64,000 nucleotides of DNA, taken from NCBI RefSeq assembly GCF_946227985.1, contig NZ_CAMKGL010000002.1:209266-273265 (forward strand), given 5' to 3'. Below are positions 45,320-54,244 of the stretch, in pieces (position 1 is the stretch's first letter; each line of letters starts with the position of its first letter). The position numbers and the translations under genes are program-made. The notes under the pieces were generated by a model. The model did no database searches. It was not told the DNA's origin and saw nothing but the letters and a program-made list of their open reading frames with translations. Origin of the DNA: Serratia quinivorans (lineage in GTDB: Bacteria > Pseudomonadota > Gammaproteobacteria > Enterobacterales > Enterobacteriaceae).

Positions 45320-46789
45320 CTAACGCAGCGGGATAGAGAAGCGGAAACAGGCACCGGTTTGCGGCCGCTCGATCAATTGGATATCGCTGTCGTGCAGCAG
45401 CAAGATGCGCCGAACGATCATCAACCCCAAACCGCTGGCATGACGGCGCGCGCTGCTCAGAATGGAAGGGCGTACGAATAGATCTGCACGCAGCTCCTGC
45501 GGAATACCCGGGCCGCTGTCATTAACCTGCACCAGCACCTTACCCGCCTGTTGCCACAGGCGCACCTCGATTTCACCGCCCTGTGGCGTGTGGCGGATGG
45601 CGTTGTCCAACAGGTTGGTCAGCACCCGCTCAATCATGCTGACATCGGCAAATACCAACGGAATACCGGGGGTGATATCCGCCAGTAGCCTTTGCTGGCG
45701 TGCCTCCGCCGCCAATTCAAACTTCTGGAAGACGTCCTGCACCAATTCGCTGAGCGAGAACGGCTCTTTCTGCGGTTTCACCACCCCATATTCCAGCCGC
45801 GCCAGCTCGAACAGTTCCTGCGCCAATCGGCCGACCTTACGGCTCTGCGCCAGTGCAATCTCCAGATAACGTTGGCGATCGTTGTCGCTCAGGCTGGCCG
45901 ATTTAACCGACAGCGTTTCCAGATAGCCGTGCAACGACGTCAGTGGGGTGCGCAGATCGTGTGAGATATTGGCGATAAACTCGCGCCGTTGCTGATCCTG
46001 CTGCGAAAGCGTCTGCCACTGTTCGGCGATCCGTTGCGCCATGCTGCGGAACGCTTGCTGCAGTCGGCTGACCTCGTCTCGACCGTCACTGCTTTGCGCC
46101 GGCAGCGCCGCATAGGCTTGCACTGCCGCGATGCCGCCGCTGTCCAACTCACTGACCTGACGTGTCAGACGGCGGATTGGTCGGGTCACCCAATAAAAAG
46201 CAAAACCACCGGCCACCAGGCTGAACAGCACCATCAGGCCCGATGTCCACAGCGCCATGGAGACCGCGGAATTATGCAAGGCAGAGCTGGTTAGCGCATC
46301 GTAATCCTCACCCAGCAAAACCACGTACAGGTAGCCCTCAACCTGACCGTTGACCTTCAGTGGCGCGGCGCTGAACACTTTTTTGGCCTCCGGATTACGC
46401 GGGTCATCGCCGTAAACCGGCATACTGGCGCCATTGAAGAGCGCTTGCAGCGGCTGCAGACTCACTTTTTGTCGTTTCAGGTGACCTGCCGGTGCGGCGT
46501 TGCCGATAATCTCGCCCTGCTTATCGAGCAGATAAACCTCAACGCTGGGATTCACCGCCATCAGTTGACCAAACAGGCTTTGCACCGACTGCGCGTTCAG
46601 CCCGTTTTGCCCCAACAGTGGGTTGCTGTCGGCAATGTGCTGCGCCAGATTACCGGACAGCCGTTGGATCACCACCTGGCTGTACTGGGTGCTGCTGCGC
46701 ACCTGCATCCAGCCGGAGATGGCGCAGCTGACGACCATCAACAGGGCGAAGATCAGGGTCAGACGTTGCGTTAGCGTAAGATTTTTCAT
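45320..46789 (-). CDS. Sensor histidine kinase, module 2
   Basis: 489 residues. It has a membrane segment near 11-30, a periplasmic region of about 150 residues, a second segment near 175-200, HAMP, the H-box FIANISHDLRTPLTSLHGY, then N and G boxes (NLLDNAIRH, ASGLGLMIVRRILL). It differs from the module 1 kinase in the H-box and is closer to the BaeS/CpxA-like group. It is downstream of its regulator (three-base gap), which is divergent from module 2. Signal unknown; oxidant stress is an inference from module content. Confidence 0.9.
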   Translation of the reverse strand: MKNLTLTQRLTLIFALLMVVSCAISGWMQVRSSTQYSQVVIQRLSGNLAQHIADSNPLLGQNGLNAQSVQSLFGQLMAVNPSVEVYLLDKQGEIIGNAAPAGHLKRQKVSLQPLQALFNGASMPVYGDDPRNPEAKKVFSAAPLKVNGQVEGYLYVVLLGEDYDALTSSALHNSAVSMALWTSGLMVLFSLVAGGFAFYWVTRPIRRLTRQVSELDSGGIAAVQAYAALPAQSSDGRDEVSRLQQAFRSMAQRIAEQWQTLSQQDQQRREFIANISHDLRTPLTSLHGYLETLSVKSASLSDNDRQRYLEIALAQSRKVGRLAQELFELARLEYGVVKPQKEPFSLSELVQDVFQKFELAAEARQQRLLADITPGIPLVFADVSMIERVLTNLLDNAIRHTPQGGEIEVRLWQQAGKVLVQVNDSGPGIPQELRADLFVRPSILSSARRHASGLGLMIVRRILLLHDSDIQLIERPQTGACFRFSIPLR

Positions 46790-46792
46790 GGT

Positions 46793-47506
46793 TTACTCTT
46801 GCGGCACAGCCGCGAATTTATAGCCCATGCCCCACACGGTGAGGATGCGCTCGGGTTCCGCCGGGTTGGTTTCGATCTTGATACGCAGCCGGTTGATGTG
46901 AGTATTCACGGTGTGCTCGTAGCCTTCATGCTGATAGCCCCACACCTGATTGAGCAGGCTGAGGCGGGAAAACACCTTGCCGGGGTGTTTGGCAAAAAAA
47001 TACAGCAGGTCAAATTCGCGCGGCGTCAGATCGACATTCTGTTGGTTCAAATGCACTTCACGGGCAATAGGGTCGATGGTCAAGCCGTCAAAACTGAGCG
47101 TGCCGGCGTCCATCCGCAGGTTGCGGCTCATCGCTTCCTGGCGGCGAAACAGCGCCTTGACCCTGGCCACCAGTTCCAGCATGGAAAAGGGCTTGGCGAG
47201 GTAGTCGTCAGCGCCCAGCTCCAATCCCAAAACTCTGTGTACCTCGCTGGAGCGCGCGCTGGTGATGATGATGGGGGTGTAGCGCGTCATATTGCGGGCG
47301 CGGCGGCAGATTTCCAGCCCGTCAATGCCCGGCAGCATCAGGTCGAGGATCAGTGCGTCCCAGCCGCCCTGCTCCAGCATGGCCATGCCCAGATTGCCAT
47401 CGGCGGCATGGCTGATGTCATAGCCTTCATCGCGCAGATGTAATTGCAGCAACTCCGCGATATTGCCGTCGTCCTCGACGATTAAAATTTTCTTTGGCTT
47501 TTCCAT
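46793..47506 (-). CDS. Response regulator, OmpR family, module 2
   Basis: 237 residues. Receiver acidic pocket at 11-13, phospho-Asp55 (LILDLMLPG), KPF lysine, then a PhoB/OmpR winged helix ending in TVWGMGYKFA. It pairs with the kinase at 45320-46789 and is divergent from the cytochrome b/oxidoreductase/MxKDx operon 150 bp away, so it is expected to control that operon. No palindrome is visible in the gap; regulators of this type often use direct repeats. Confidence 0.92.
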   Translation of the reverse strand: MEKPKKILIVEDDGNIAELLQLHLRDEGYDISHAADGNLGMAMLEQGGWDALILDLMLPGIDGLEICRRARNMTRYTPIIITSARSSEVHRVLGLELGADDYLAKPFSMLELVARVKALFRRQEAMSRNLRMDAGTLSFDGLTIDPIAREVHLNQQNVDLTPREFDLLYFFAKHPGKVFSRLSLLNQVWGYQHEGYEHTVNTHINRLRIKIETNPAEPERILTVWGMGYKFAAVPQE

Positions 47507-47657
47507 TCATCCCACCGCTGATTGCCAGACCTGATTGAAGTCTACACAACCCGCAGGGCCGGAGTTATCACATTTTATTTAACTTTGCGTGAGGTCTTGG
47601 GGAACAAATCAAACGGATACTCAGTACATCGAAACCGCTAACGTCAGGAGAGACTCC

Positions 47658-48269
47658 ATGGATATGTCTGTTACGCCGGAAAAACCCGCGCTGATCCATC
47701 CGCTGTGGCTACGCCTGACGCACTGGCTGAATGCGCTGGCGATGCTGATTATGGTCACCAGCGGCTGGCGCATCTACAACGCCTCGCCGTTGTTCAACTT
47801 TAGCTTTATCAATGAGCTGACGCTGGGTGGCTGGTTGGGCGGCGCGTTGCAGTGGCACTTTGCCGGCATGTGGCTGTTTGGTATTAACGGGCTGTGTTAT
47901 TTGCTGATTAACCTGTTCAGCGGCCGCCTGAAACGTAAGTTCTGGCCGCTCAGCCCGAAAGCCTTGCTCGGCGATTTGCTGGCGGCGCTGCGGGGCAAGC
48001 TCGGCCATAACGACCTGCGCCATTACAACATGGTGCAACGGGCGGCCTACCTGTTTGTGATGGTTGCCAGCGTGGTGATGGTGCTTTCCGGCCTGGTGCT
48101 GTGGAAGTCGGTGCAATTTCCGCTGCTGCGTGAGCTGCTCGGCGGCTATGACACAGTGCGGTACATCCACTTTTTTGCCATGTCGGGGCTGGTGGGTTTT
48201 GTGGTGGTACATCTGGTGATGGTGGCGCTGGTGCCACGCACGCTGTTGGCCATGCTGCGTGGACGTTAA
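47658..48269 (+). CDS. Membrane cytochrome b, module 2
   Basis: 203 residues from ATG 47658 (AGGAGAG upstream). It is closely similar to the module 1 cytochrome: RLTHWLNALAM, SGWRIYNASPLF, LTLGGWLGGALQWHFAGMWL, and RYIHFFAMSG...VVVHLVMVALVPRTLLAM. Four to five membrane helices hold histidines that probably bind haem. It likely carries electrons to the Tat-exported oxidoreductase that follows ten bases later. Confidence 0.9.
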   Translation: MDMSVTPEKPALIHPLWLRLTHWLNALAMLIMVTSGWRIYNASPLFNFSFINELTLGGWLGGALQWHFAGMWLFGINGLCYLLINLFSGRLKRKFWPLSPKALLGDLLAALRGKLGHNDLRHYNMVQRAAYLFVMVASVVMVLSGLVLWKSVQFPLLRELLGGYDTVRYIHFFAMSGLVGFVVVHLVMVALVPRTLLAMLRGR

Positions 48270-48279
48270 GGAGAGCCTG

Positions 48280-49068
48280 ATGAAAGCACAGAAACAGCCA
48301 ATAAGCCTGAGTGAAGGGCAAGAGATCGTCAGGGAAGCGCAGCAATTGCTGGCACGCCAGCTGGAGTCCTCTTCGCGGCGGCGCTTCCTGCGCAACGGAC
48401 TGACGCTGGGGGGGATTGCCATGCTCACCGGGTGTGACATCAGCGACAACGCCAATGTAGAACAGGCGCTGAACCGCATCTCGCGGTTTAACGATCGGGT
48501 ACAGGGCTGGCTGTTCAATGCTGACCATCTGGCACCGGTGTATGCCGAATCGATGATCACCCGTCCGTTCCCGTTCAACGCGTTTTATGCCGAGGAGCAG
48601 GCACCGGAGATCAATGGCGACGACTACCGGCTGGAGGTCAACGGGCTGGTGCTGAATAAGCAGCCCTGGACGCTGCCGCAATTGCACAAGATGTCGCAGA
48701 TCAGCCAGGTGACGCGCCATATCTGCGTTGAAGGCTGGAGTGCGATCGGCAAATGGGGCGGCGTGCCGTTTGCGGAGTTTCTCCAGGCGATCGGCGCCGA
48801 CCTGAGCGCCAAATATGTCAGCTTCAAATGTGCCGACGATTACTACACCAGCATCGATATGGCGACGGCGCTGCATCCGCAAACCATTATGGCGCTGACC
48901 TACGACGGCCAGATCCTGCCGCGTAAATACGGTTATCCGATGAAGCTGCGGATGCCGACCAAGCTCGGCTACAAGAATCCGAAACATATTCAGGTGATTG
49001 AAGTCACCAACCGCTTTCCCGGCGGTTACTGGGAAGATCAAGGTTACAACTGGTTTGGCGGCAGTTAA
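48280..49068 (+). CDS. Tat-exported molybdopterin oxidoreductase, module 2
   Basis: 262 residues, a paralogue of the module 1 enzyme. The Tat motif SSRRRFLRNG (Arg33-35) precedes a hydrophobic stretch and the lipobox LTGC (Cys52) followed by Asp, a residue that in enterobacteria tends to keep lipoproteins in the inner membrane. The molybdenum-binding cysteine is Cys149 in CVEGWSAIGKWGG. The C terminus (GGYWEDQGYNWFGGS) is shared with module 1. ATG 48280 follows AAGGAG. It likely reduces an oxidised periplasmic substrate, perhaps methionine sulfoxide (inference). Confidence 0.9.
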   Translation: MKAQKQPISLSEGQEIVREAQQLLARQLESSSRRRFLRNGLTLGGIAMLTGCDISDNANVEQALNRISRFNDRVQGWLFNADHLAPVYAESMITRPFPFNAFYAEEQAPEINGDDYRLEVNGLVLNKQPWTLPQLHKMSQISQVTRHICVEGWSAIGKWGGVPFAEFLQAIGADLSAKYVSFKCADDYYTSIDMATALHPQTIMALTYDGQILPRKYGYPMKLRMPTKLGYKNPKHIQVIEVTNRFPGGYWEDQGYNWFGGS

Positions 49069-49127
49069 CGACGGCCGCAACTATCCCCCGGCACACAGGT
49101 GCTTTTTAAATGAGAGAAGGAAATACC

Positions 49128-49433
49128 ATGAAAAAGTTATTCGCAGTGATGATGTGCAGTGCGTTGATGTTGGGTTCTATCGGTGCCAATGCTGCAGACA
49201 GCATGAGCAAAGACGCGATGAAAAAGGACAACATGGGCCAGATGTCTCATGACGGCATGGCTAAAGATGGCATGAAAAAAGACGCCATGAAGAAAGACTG
49301 CATGAGCAAGGATTGCATGAAGAAAGACAGCATGAGTAAAGATGCGATGAAACACGACGGCATGAAAAAAGACAGCATGGCCAAAGACGGCATGAAGAAA
49401 GATGAAATGAAAAAGGACGCCATGGGGAAATAA
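49128..49433 (+). CDS. Secreted methionine-rich MxKDx-repeat protein, module 2
   Basis: 101 residues: a 22-residue signal peptide (cleavage after GANA) and a mature part of 79 residues built from about 15 five-residue repeats of the type M-K/S/A-K-D-x. I count 16 methionines in the mature part (about 20 percent), two cysteines (both in the KDCM repeats), and otherwise almost only Lys, Asp, Gly, Ser and Ala. It matches the family of pentapeptide MxKDx-repeat proteins. It resembles MrpX of Azospira suillum in design. It lies 59 bp after the oxidoreductase with its own GAAGGA ribosome site, and a terminator ends the operon. Metal binding is an alternative role. Confidence 0.9.
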   Translation: MKKLFAVMMCSALMLGSIGANAADSMSKDAMKKDNMGQMSHDGMAKDGMKKDAMKKDCMSKDCMKKDSMSKDAMKHDGMKKDSMAKDGMKKDEMKKDAMGK

Positions 49434-49455
49434 GTGGCTCAGCCTACCCTGAAAA

Positions 49456-49486
49456 CCAAAGGCCACGTAATGTGGCCTTTGGTGTT
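49456..49486. terminator. Bidirectional terminator between module 2 and betT
   Basis: CCAAAGGCCAC and GTGGCCTTTGG are perfect 11-base arms around GTAAT, with TGTTT after the stem on the plus strand and TTTTC after it on the minus strand. Confidence 0.92.
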
Positions 49487-49503
49487 TAACAGCGGATTAG
49501 CGC

Positions 49504-51543
49504 TTACATATCCGGGAAGGTCAGGGTATTGCCCGGTGCCTCACGGTGGATATGCACAAAGTTCAGGTGTTTCTCGTACTGATCGAGAATATCGCCGATC
49601 ACCTGTTCTTTGCTGTAGTCCATCAGGTCATTGCCCTGGGTGCCTTCCATCAGGAAGGTTTCCAGCCGGTAGTAGTGCGACTTGCCGGAGCGGGCGCGAT
49701 AGGTAAAGCCCGGCACCGAGTAACGCTGCGGCCAGATCTGATAGATAAAGTTTTGTTCCTCACCCAAATGCACCAGCAGTTCCAGATGGTTTAAACGCTC
49801 ATCTTCGGTTGGCGGCACTTCACTGAACTCCACTTTGGCTCCGCGCAATTCCAGCTCACGCGCCACTTCCTGCATCGCCGGGCGGCAACGGGTATCCATC
49901 ATTTTCTGTGTGTATTGGGTGCCTGGATAATTCATCACTCGGGACAGGCGTTGTTTCCAGTTCAACACGTCATTGCTGGACACCGGCATTGGCGCGGTGG
50001 TGTTCAGGGCGCTGGCCTTGCGGTAATCCTCCACCCGTAGCGATTTATACAGCCCGGCCATCACGAAGAAGATCACAAAGCTGAACGGCAGGCCCATGAT
50101 TACCGTGGTTTTCTGCAGCGCGGGCACGCCGTCGGTCATCAACATGCCTATGGTCAGCAGGCCAATCGCCACCGACCAGAAAATACGCAGCCAGTTGGGG
50201 GCGTCATTATTGATATCACTCAGGCGTGAGGTGAAGTTACCCAGCACCAGCGAGCCTGAATCCGCCGAGGTGACGTAGAACAGCAGCCCGGTGATAGTGG
50301 CCACCGAAGCGCTGAAGGTAAAGCCCGGATACTGCGCCAGCAGGCTGTAGAAACCCCGTTCCGGGTACTGCATCACTTCCTGCGCGAAGGCGGCGTTACC
50401 GTGAATAATCTGGTACAGCGCGCTGTTACCGAAGATTGACAGCCACAGCAGGGTAAACACAAACGGAATAATCAGCGTGCCGACCACGAACTGACGGATG
50501 GTACGCCCGCGTGAAATTCGCGCCAGGAACAGGCCGACAAACGGCGCCCAGGCAACCCACCAGGCCCAGAAGAACAGGGTCCAGTTATTCATCCATTCCA
50601 CCGGACGATCGAAGGCAAAGCTGTTAAGCGTCATGCCCATAAAGCGGTTGATGTAATCACCGACGTTAAGCACCAGCGCATTGAGCAGGAACTCGGTATC
50701 GCCGAAGAACAGCACGAATAAAATCAGCCCCAGTGCCAGCAGCACGTTGAGCTCGGACAGAATACGGATGCCCTTATTGACGCCGGAAGTCACCGAAATG
50801 GTGGCCATGATCACCGAAAGCAGGATCAGCGCGGCCTGAACCGTCAGGTTTTCCGGTATGTGGAACAGCACTTTCAGGCCGTAGTTCAACTGCACCACGC
50901 CAATGCCGAGCGTGGTGGCGATACCGAAGATGGTACCCAGTACCGCGGCGATATCTACGCTGTGGCCAATCGGGCCGTTAATACGCTTGCCAAAGATCGG
51001 GTACAGCGCCGAACGGATAGTCAGCGGCAGGTTATAGCGGTAGCTGAAGTAGCCAAGGGCGATGCCCATCAGCGCGTACATCGACCAGCCGGTCAGGCCG
51101 TAGTGGAACAGCGTCCAGACCATTGCCTGGCGTGCGGCTTCCAGCGTCTGGCCCTGGCCTTCCGGTGGCATCATATATTGTGTCACCGGTTCGGCGACCG
51201 AGAAGAACATCAGATCGATACCGATACCGGCGGCGAACAGCATCGCGGCCCAACTCATCAGGCTGAATTCGGGTTTTGATTGCTCCGGCCCGAGCTTGAT
51301 CGAACCAAAGCGCGAAGCGGCGATAAACACCACGAATACGATGTACAGGGTGGCGGCCAGCAGGTAGTACCAGCCGAAGGTGGTTGAAACCCAATTCAGG
51401 GTGCGGGTGATCCATCGCCCGGAGAAATCGGTAAAAAAGATGGTCATCAGCGAGAAGGCCAAAATCAGCCCTGCCGAGGTAAAGAAAACCACAGGATTAA
51501 GGCCATCCTTTTGCGGTTTTGAGGAGGTTTCGCGTGTTGTCAT
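49504..51543 (-). CDS. betT: High-affinity choline transporter BetT
   Basis: 679 residues (E. coli BetT 677). The BCCT-family core of twelve helices is present, with the segment NWTLFFWAWWVAWAPFVGLFLARISRGRTIRQF (shown in part: FFWAWWVAWAP), followed by the long cytoplasmic C-terminal tail of about 180 residues that senses osmolality in this group. It imports choline with protons. ATG 51543 has AGAGGAAG upstream. Divergent from betIBA with a BetI-type palindrome between. Confidence 0.96.
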   Translation of the reverse strand: MTTRETSSKPQKDGLNPVVFFTSAGLILAFSLMTIFFTDFSGRWITRTLNWVSTTFGWYYLLAATLYIVFVVFIAASRFGSIKLGPEQSKPEFSLMSWAAMLFAAGIGIDLMFFSVAEPVTQYMMPPEGQGQTLEAARQAMVWTLFHYGLTGWSMYALMGIALGYFSYRYNLPLTIRSALYPIFGKRINGPIGHSVDIAAVLGTIFGIATTLGIGVVQLNYGLKVLFHIPENLTVQAALILLSVIMATISVTSGVNKGIRILSELNVLLALGLILFVLFFGDTEFLLNALVLNVGDYINRFMGMTLNSFAFDRPVEWMNNWTLFFWAWWVAWAPFVGLFLARISRGRTIRQFVVGTLIIPFVFTLLWLSIFGNSALYQIIHGNAAFAQEVMQYPERGFYSLLAQYPGFTFSASVATITGLLFYVTSADSGSLVLGNFTSRLSDINNDAPNWLRIFWSVAIGLLTIGMLMTDGVPALQKTTVIMGLPFSFVIFFVMAGLYKSLRVEDYRKASALNTTAPMPVSSNDVLNWKQRLSRVMNYPGTQYTQKMMDTRCRPAMQEVARELELRGAKVEFSEVPPTEDERLNHLELLVHLGEEQNFIYQIWPQRYSVPGFTYRARSGKSHYYRLETFLMEGTQGNDLMDYSKEQVIGDILDQYEKHLNFVHIHREAPGNTLTFPDM

Positions 51544-51957
51544 CGTCTTCCTCTGTTTTTTAACAACTGAGTAAAATCGTGCCCACACACCAGCCTGAAC
51601 GACACGCGGGTGTCGCCCGGAAACAGTGCGGATAAAAACGCCGCGGCAATCGCCATTCTGCTTGCCAAGGATTGCCGCTTTGCTTGTTTACGAAGCGGAA
51701 AATCGCCTCGTGGTGGGAACCGCTTACAGACACTGATTTTGGTCAGATTCGTTAAATACCTCACAAAAATCAGCCAGTTCCACAACCGAAAAATACATAT
51801 TTGTAACCAATCGGCAATAAAATATATGCAATTTTTATTGAACGTTCAATCAAAAAAAAGTTTAATAGTTGCCATGAAGACCAAGTTCAGCAGGCGGAAA
51901 GGCAGTGAAATCCCGCCGCTGAGACGAGGCCGAAGTCGGTTTTGTGAGAGTCGAATT
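51544..51957. promoter_or_regulatory. betT-betI divergent control region with BetI palindrome
   Basis: 414 bp. ATTGAACGTTCAAT at 51837-51850 is a perfect palindrome resembling known BetI sites and lies about 110 bp before betI. TTGTAA near 51801 and AATATA-type elements near 51820 could form a betI promoter over it. Nothing else between 51544 and 51800 stands out, and the long open frame upstream of betI is not supported as coding. Confidence 0.65.
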
Positions 51958-52554
51958 ATGCCAAAGGTAGGAATGCAGCCGATCAGAAGGCAGCAGTTGA
52001 TAGATGCCACGCTGGCCGCAGTCAATGAAGTTGGAATGCATGATGCCACCATTGCGCAAATAGCGCGGCGGGCGGGGGTTTCCAACGGCATCATCAGCCA
52101 CTATTTCAAGGACAAGAACGGCCTGCTGGAAGCCACGATGCGCTATTTGATTAGCCATCTGGGCGAAGCGGTGAAGCTAAGGCTGCAGGCGCTGAGTGAC
52201 CACAGTCCGGCATCGCGGCTGCAGGCGATCGTCGCCGGCAACTTCGACGACAGCCAGATCAACAGCGCGGCGATGAAAACCTGGCTGGCTTTTTGGGCCA
52301 GCAGTCTGCACCAGCCGCAGTTGAACCGGCTGCAGCAGGTGAATGGTCGTCGTCTGTATTCCAACCTGTGCGCCGAATTTAGCCGGGAACTGCCGCAGGC
52401 GCAGGCACGGCTGGCGGCTAAAGGGCTGGCGGCGTTGATCGACGGCCTGTGGCTGCGCAGCGCGTTGCGCGGTGCGGCATTTAATCAGGCCCAGGCGCTA
52501 GCGCTCACTACCGATTACATTACGTTTCAACTCCGGGGGCACACGCCACCCTGA
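51958..52554 (+). CDS. betI: Choline-responsive repressor BetI
   Basis: 198 residues, with the TetR-type helix-turn-helix at about 9-52 ([23 protein letters not shown], in part [15 protein letters not shown]). BetI represses betT and betIBA; choline relieves this. ATG 51958 begins [15 protein letters not shown], the standard BetI start; longer in-frame starts are not supported. betB follows 20 bases later. Confidence 0.95.
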   Translation: MPKVGMQPIRRQQLIDATLAAVNEVGMHDATIAQIARRAGVSNGIISHYFKDKNGLLEATMRYLISHLGEAVKLRLQALSDHSPASRLQAIVAGNFDDSQINSAAMKTWLAFWASSLHQPQLNRLQQVNGRRLYSNLCAEFSRELPQAQARLAAKGLAALIDGLWLRSALRGAAFNQAQALALTTDYITFQLRGHTPP

Positions 52555-52574
52555 GGACAACCCAAGGAGAACCT

Positions 52575-54047
52575 ATGTCCCGTTTTGGCTTACAGAAGCT
52601 CTATATTAATGGTGCCTATGTAGACAGTACCGATGGAAAAACCTTCAACGCAGTGAACCCGGCGAACGGCGAAGTGCTTGCCGAAATCCAGTCCGCCAGC
52701 GCTGAAGACGTCAACCGTGCGGTGGCCAGCGCAGCCAGCGGACAAAAGGTGTGGGCGGCAATGACGGCGATGGCGCGTTCTCGCATCTTGCGTCGTGCGG
52801 TGGATATCCTGCGCGAACGTAACGACGAACTGGCCGCGCTGGAAACGCTGGATACCGGCAAGGCGATGTCAGAAACCACGGCGGTAGATATTGTCACCGG
52901 TGCCGACGTGCTGGAGTATTACGCTGGCCTGATCCCGTCCATCGAGGGGCAGCAGATCCCGCTGCGCGATACCTCCTTTGTTTATACCCGCCGCGAACCC
53001 CTGGGTGTGGTGGCCGGTATCGGCGCCTGGAACTACCCAATTCAAATCGCCTTATGGAAGTCTGCGCCCGCACTGGCGGCAGGCAACGCCATGATCTTCA
53101 AACCCAGTGAAGTGACTTCTTTGACGGCGCTGAAGCTGGCGGAGATATACAGCGAAGCCGGCCTGCCGGATGGCGTATTCAATGTGGTCACCGGCAGCGG
53201 CGCAGAAGTGGGCCAGTACCTGACCGACCATCCTGGCATCGCCAAGGTGTCGTTCACCGGTGGGGTGAAAACCGGCAAGAAAGTGATGGCTAACGCCTCC
53301 GGCTCGACGCTGAAAGAAGTCACCATGGAACTGGGTGGCAAATCGCCGCTGATTATCTTCGACGACGCCGATTTGGATCGCGCCGCTGATATCGCCATGA
53401 TGGCCAACTTCTACAGCTCCGGCCAGGTGTGTACCAACGGCACCCGCGTATTTGTTCCCGCAGCGTTGCAGGCGCAATTTGAAGCCAAAATCCTCGAGCG
53501 TGTAAAACGCATCCGTCTGGGCGACCCTACCGATCCGCAAACCAACTTTGGCCCGTTGGTCAGCTTTGCGCATATGGAATCGGTGCTGCGCTTTATCGAA
53601 AGCGGCAAGAGCAGCGGTGCGCGTCTGCTGTGCGGTGGCGAGCGTGTCACTGAAGGGGAATTTGCCAAGGGCGCTTATGTGGCCCCGACGGTGTTTACCG
53701 ATTGTCGTGACGAGATGGAAATTGTGCGTGAAGAGATCTTCGGGCCGGTCATGAGCATCCTCAGCTATCACACAGAAGAAGAAGTGGTGCGCCGCGCCAA
53801 CGATACCACCTTCGGCCTGGCCGCGGGTGTCGTGACCAATGATCTGACCCGCGCCCATCGGGTGATCCACCAGTTGGAAGCCGGCATTTGCTGGATTAAT
53901 ACCTGGGGTGAATCGGCGGCAGAAATGCCGGTCGGTGGTTACAAGCAGTCCGGCGTCGGCCGCGAGAATGGCCTCGGCACGCTGGAACACTACACCCAGA
54001 TCAAATCGGTGCAGGTCGAGCTGGGCGAATATATTTCCATCTTTTAA
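52575..54047 (+). CDS. betB: Betaine aldehyde dehydrogenase BetB
   Basis: 490 residues, E. coli BetB length. Catalytic Cys286 ([11 protein letters not shown]) and Glu252 (TMELGGKSP) are in place, with NAD contacts in [15 protein letters not shown] and the [12 protein letters not shown] loop. It oxidises betaine aldehyde to glycine betaine, the osmoprotectant. Ribosome site AAGGAGA before ATG 52575. It is separated from betA by about 200 bp that hold an interspersed repeat. Confidence 0.97.
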   Translation: MSRFGLQKLYINGAYVDSTDGKTFNAVNPANGEVLAEIQSASAEDVNRAVASAASGQKVWAAMTAMARSRILRRAVDILRERNDELAALETLDTGKAMSETTAVDIVTGADVLEYYAGLIPSIEGQQIPLRDTSFVYTRREPLGVVAGIGAWNYPIQIALWKSAPALAAGNAMIFKPSEVTSLTALKLAEIYSEAGLPDGVFNVVTGSGAEVGQYLTDHPGIAKVSFTGGVKTGKKVMANASGSTLKEVTMELGGKSPLIIFDDADLDRAADIAMMANFYSSGQVCTNGTRVFVPAALQAQFEAKILERVKRIRLGDPTDPQTNFGPLVSFAHMESVLRFIESGKSSGARLLCGGERVTEGEFAKGAYVAPTVFTDCRDEMEIVREEIFGPVMSILSYHTEEEVVRRANDTTFGLAAGVVTNDLTRAHRVIHQLEAGICWINTWGESAAEMPVGGYKQSGVGRENGLGTLEHYTQIKSVQVELGEYISIF

Positions 54048-54107
54048 ACACCCCATTATCGATTAAATGCTTGTCCGGGCATCCTAAGCTATTAATCATA
54101 AAAATAT

Positions 54108-54232
54108 ATACCCAATGGATTTCAAGTCACAGCTAGGCGGCAAGTGCGGGAGCCCCCAGGAGCTTACTTAAGTCAGTGACTGGGGTGAGCGCATGCAGCC
54201 AACAACGCTGTGGCTTGAAAGACGAAGGGGAT
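54108..54232. repeat. Palindromic interspersed repeat between betB and betA
   Basis: About 125 bp. Its ends are inverted copies: ATACCCAATGGATTTCAAG... at 54108 and the complement of ...GGCTTGAAAGACGAAGGGGAT at 54232 (about 18 of 26 positions match, including TTTCAAG and CACAGC). Inner arms CCCCAG (54157-54162) and CTGGGG (54179-54184) flank a centre with ACTTAAGT. I recall near-identical sequences scattered in Serratia and Yersinia genomes, but I cannot name the family with confidence. It ends at the base before the betA ribosome site. Confidence 0.75.
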
Positions 54233-54244
54233 AAGGAGATATCG

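Noticed and set aside
53052-54056. Long open frame of 334 codons on the minus strand inside betB
   Set aside because: It lies fully antisense to a certain gene, and GC-rich codon bias of betB explains the lack of stops.
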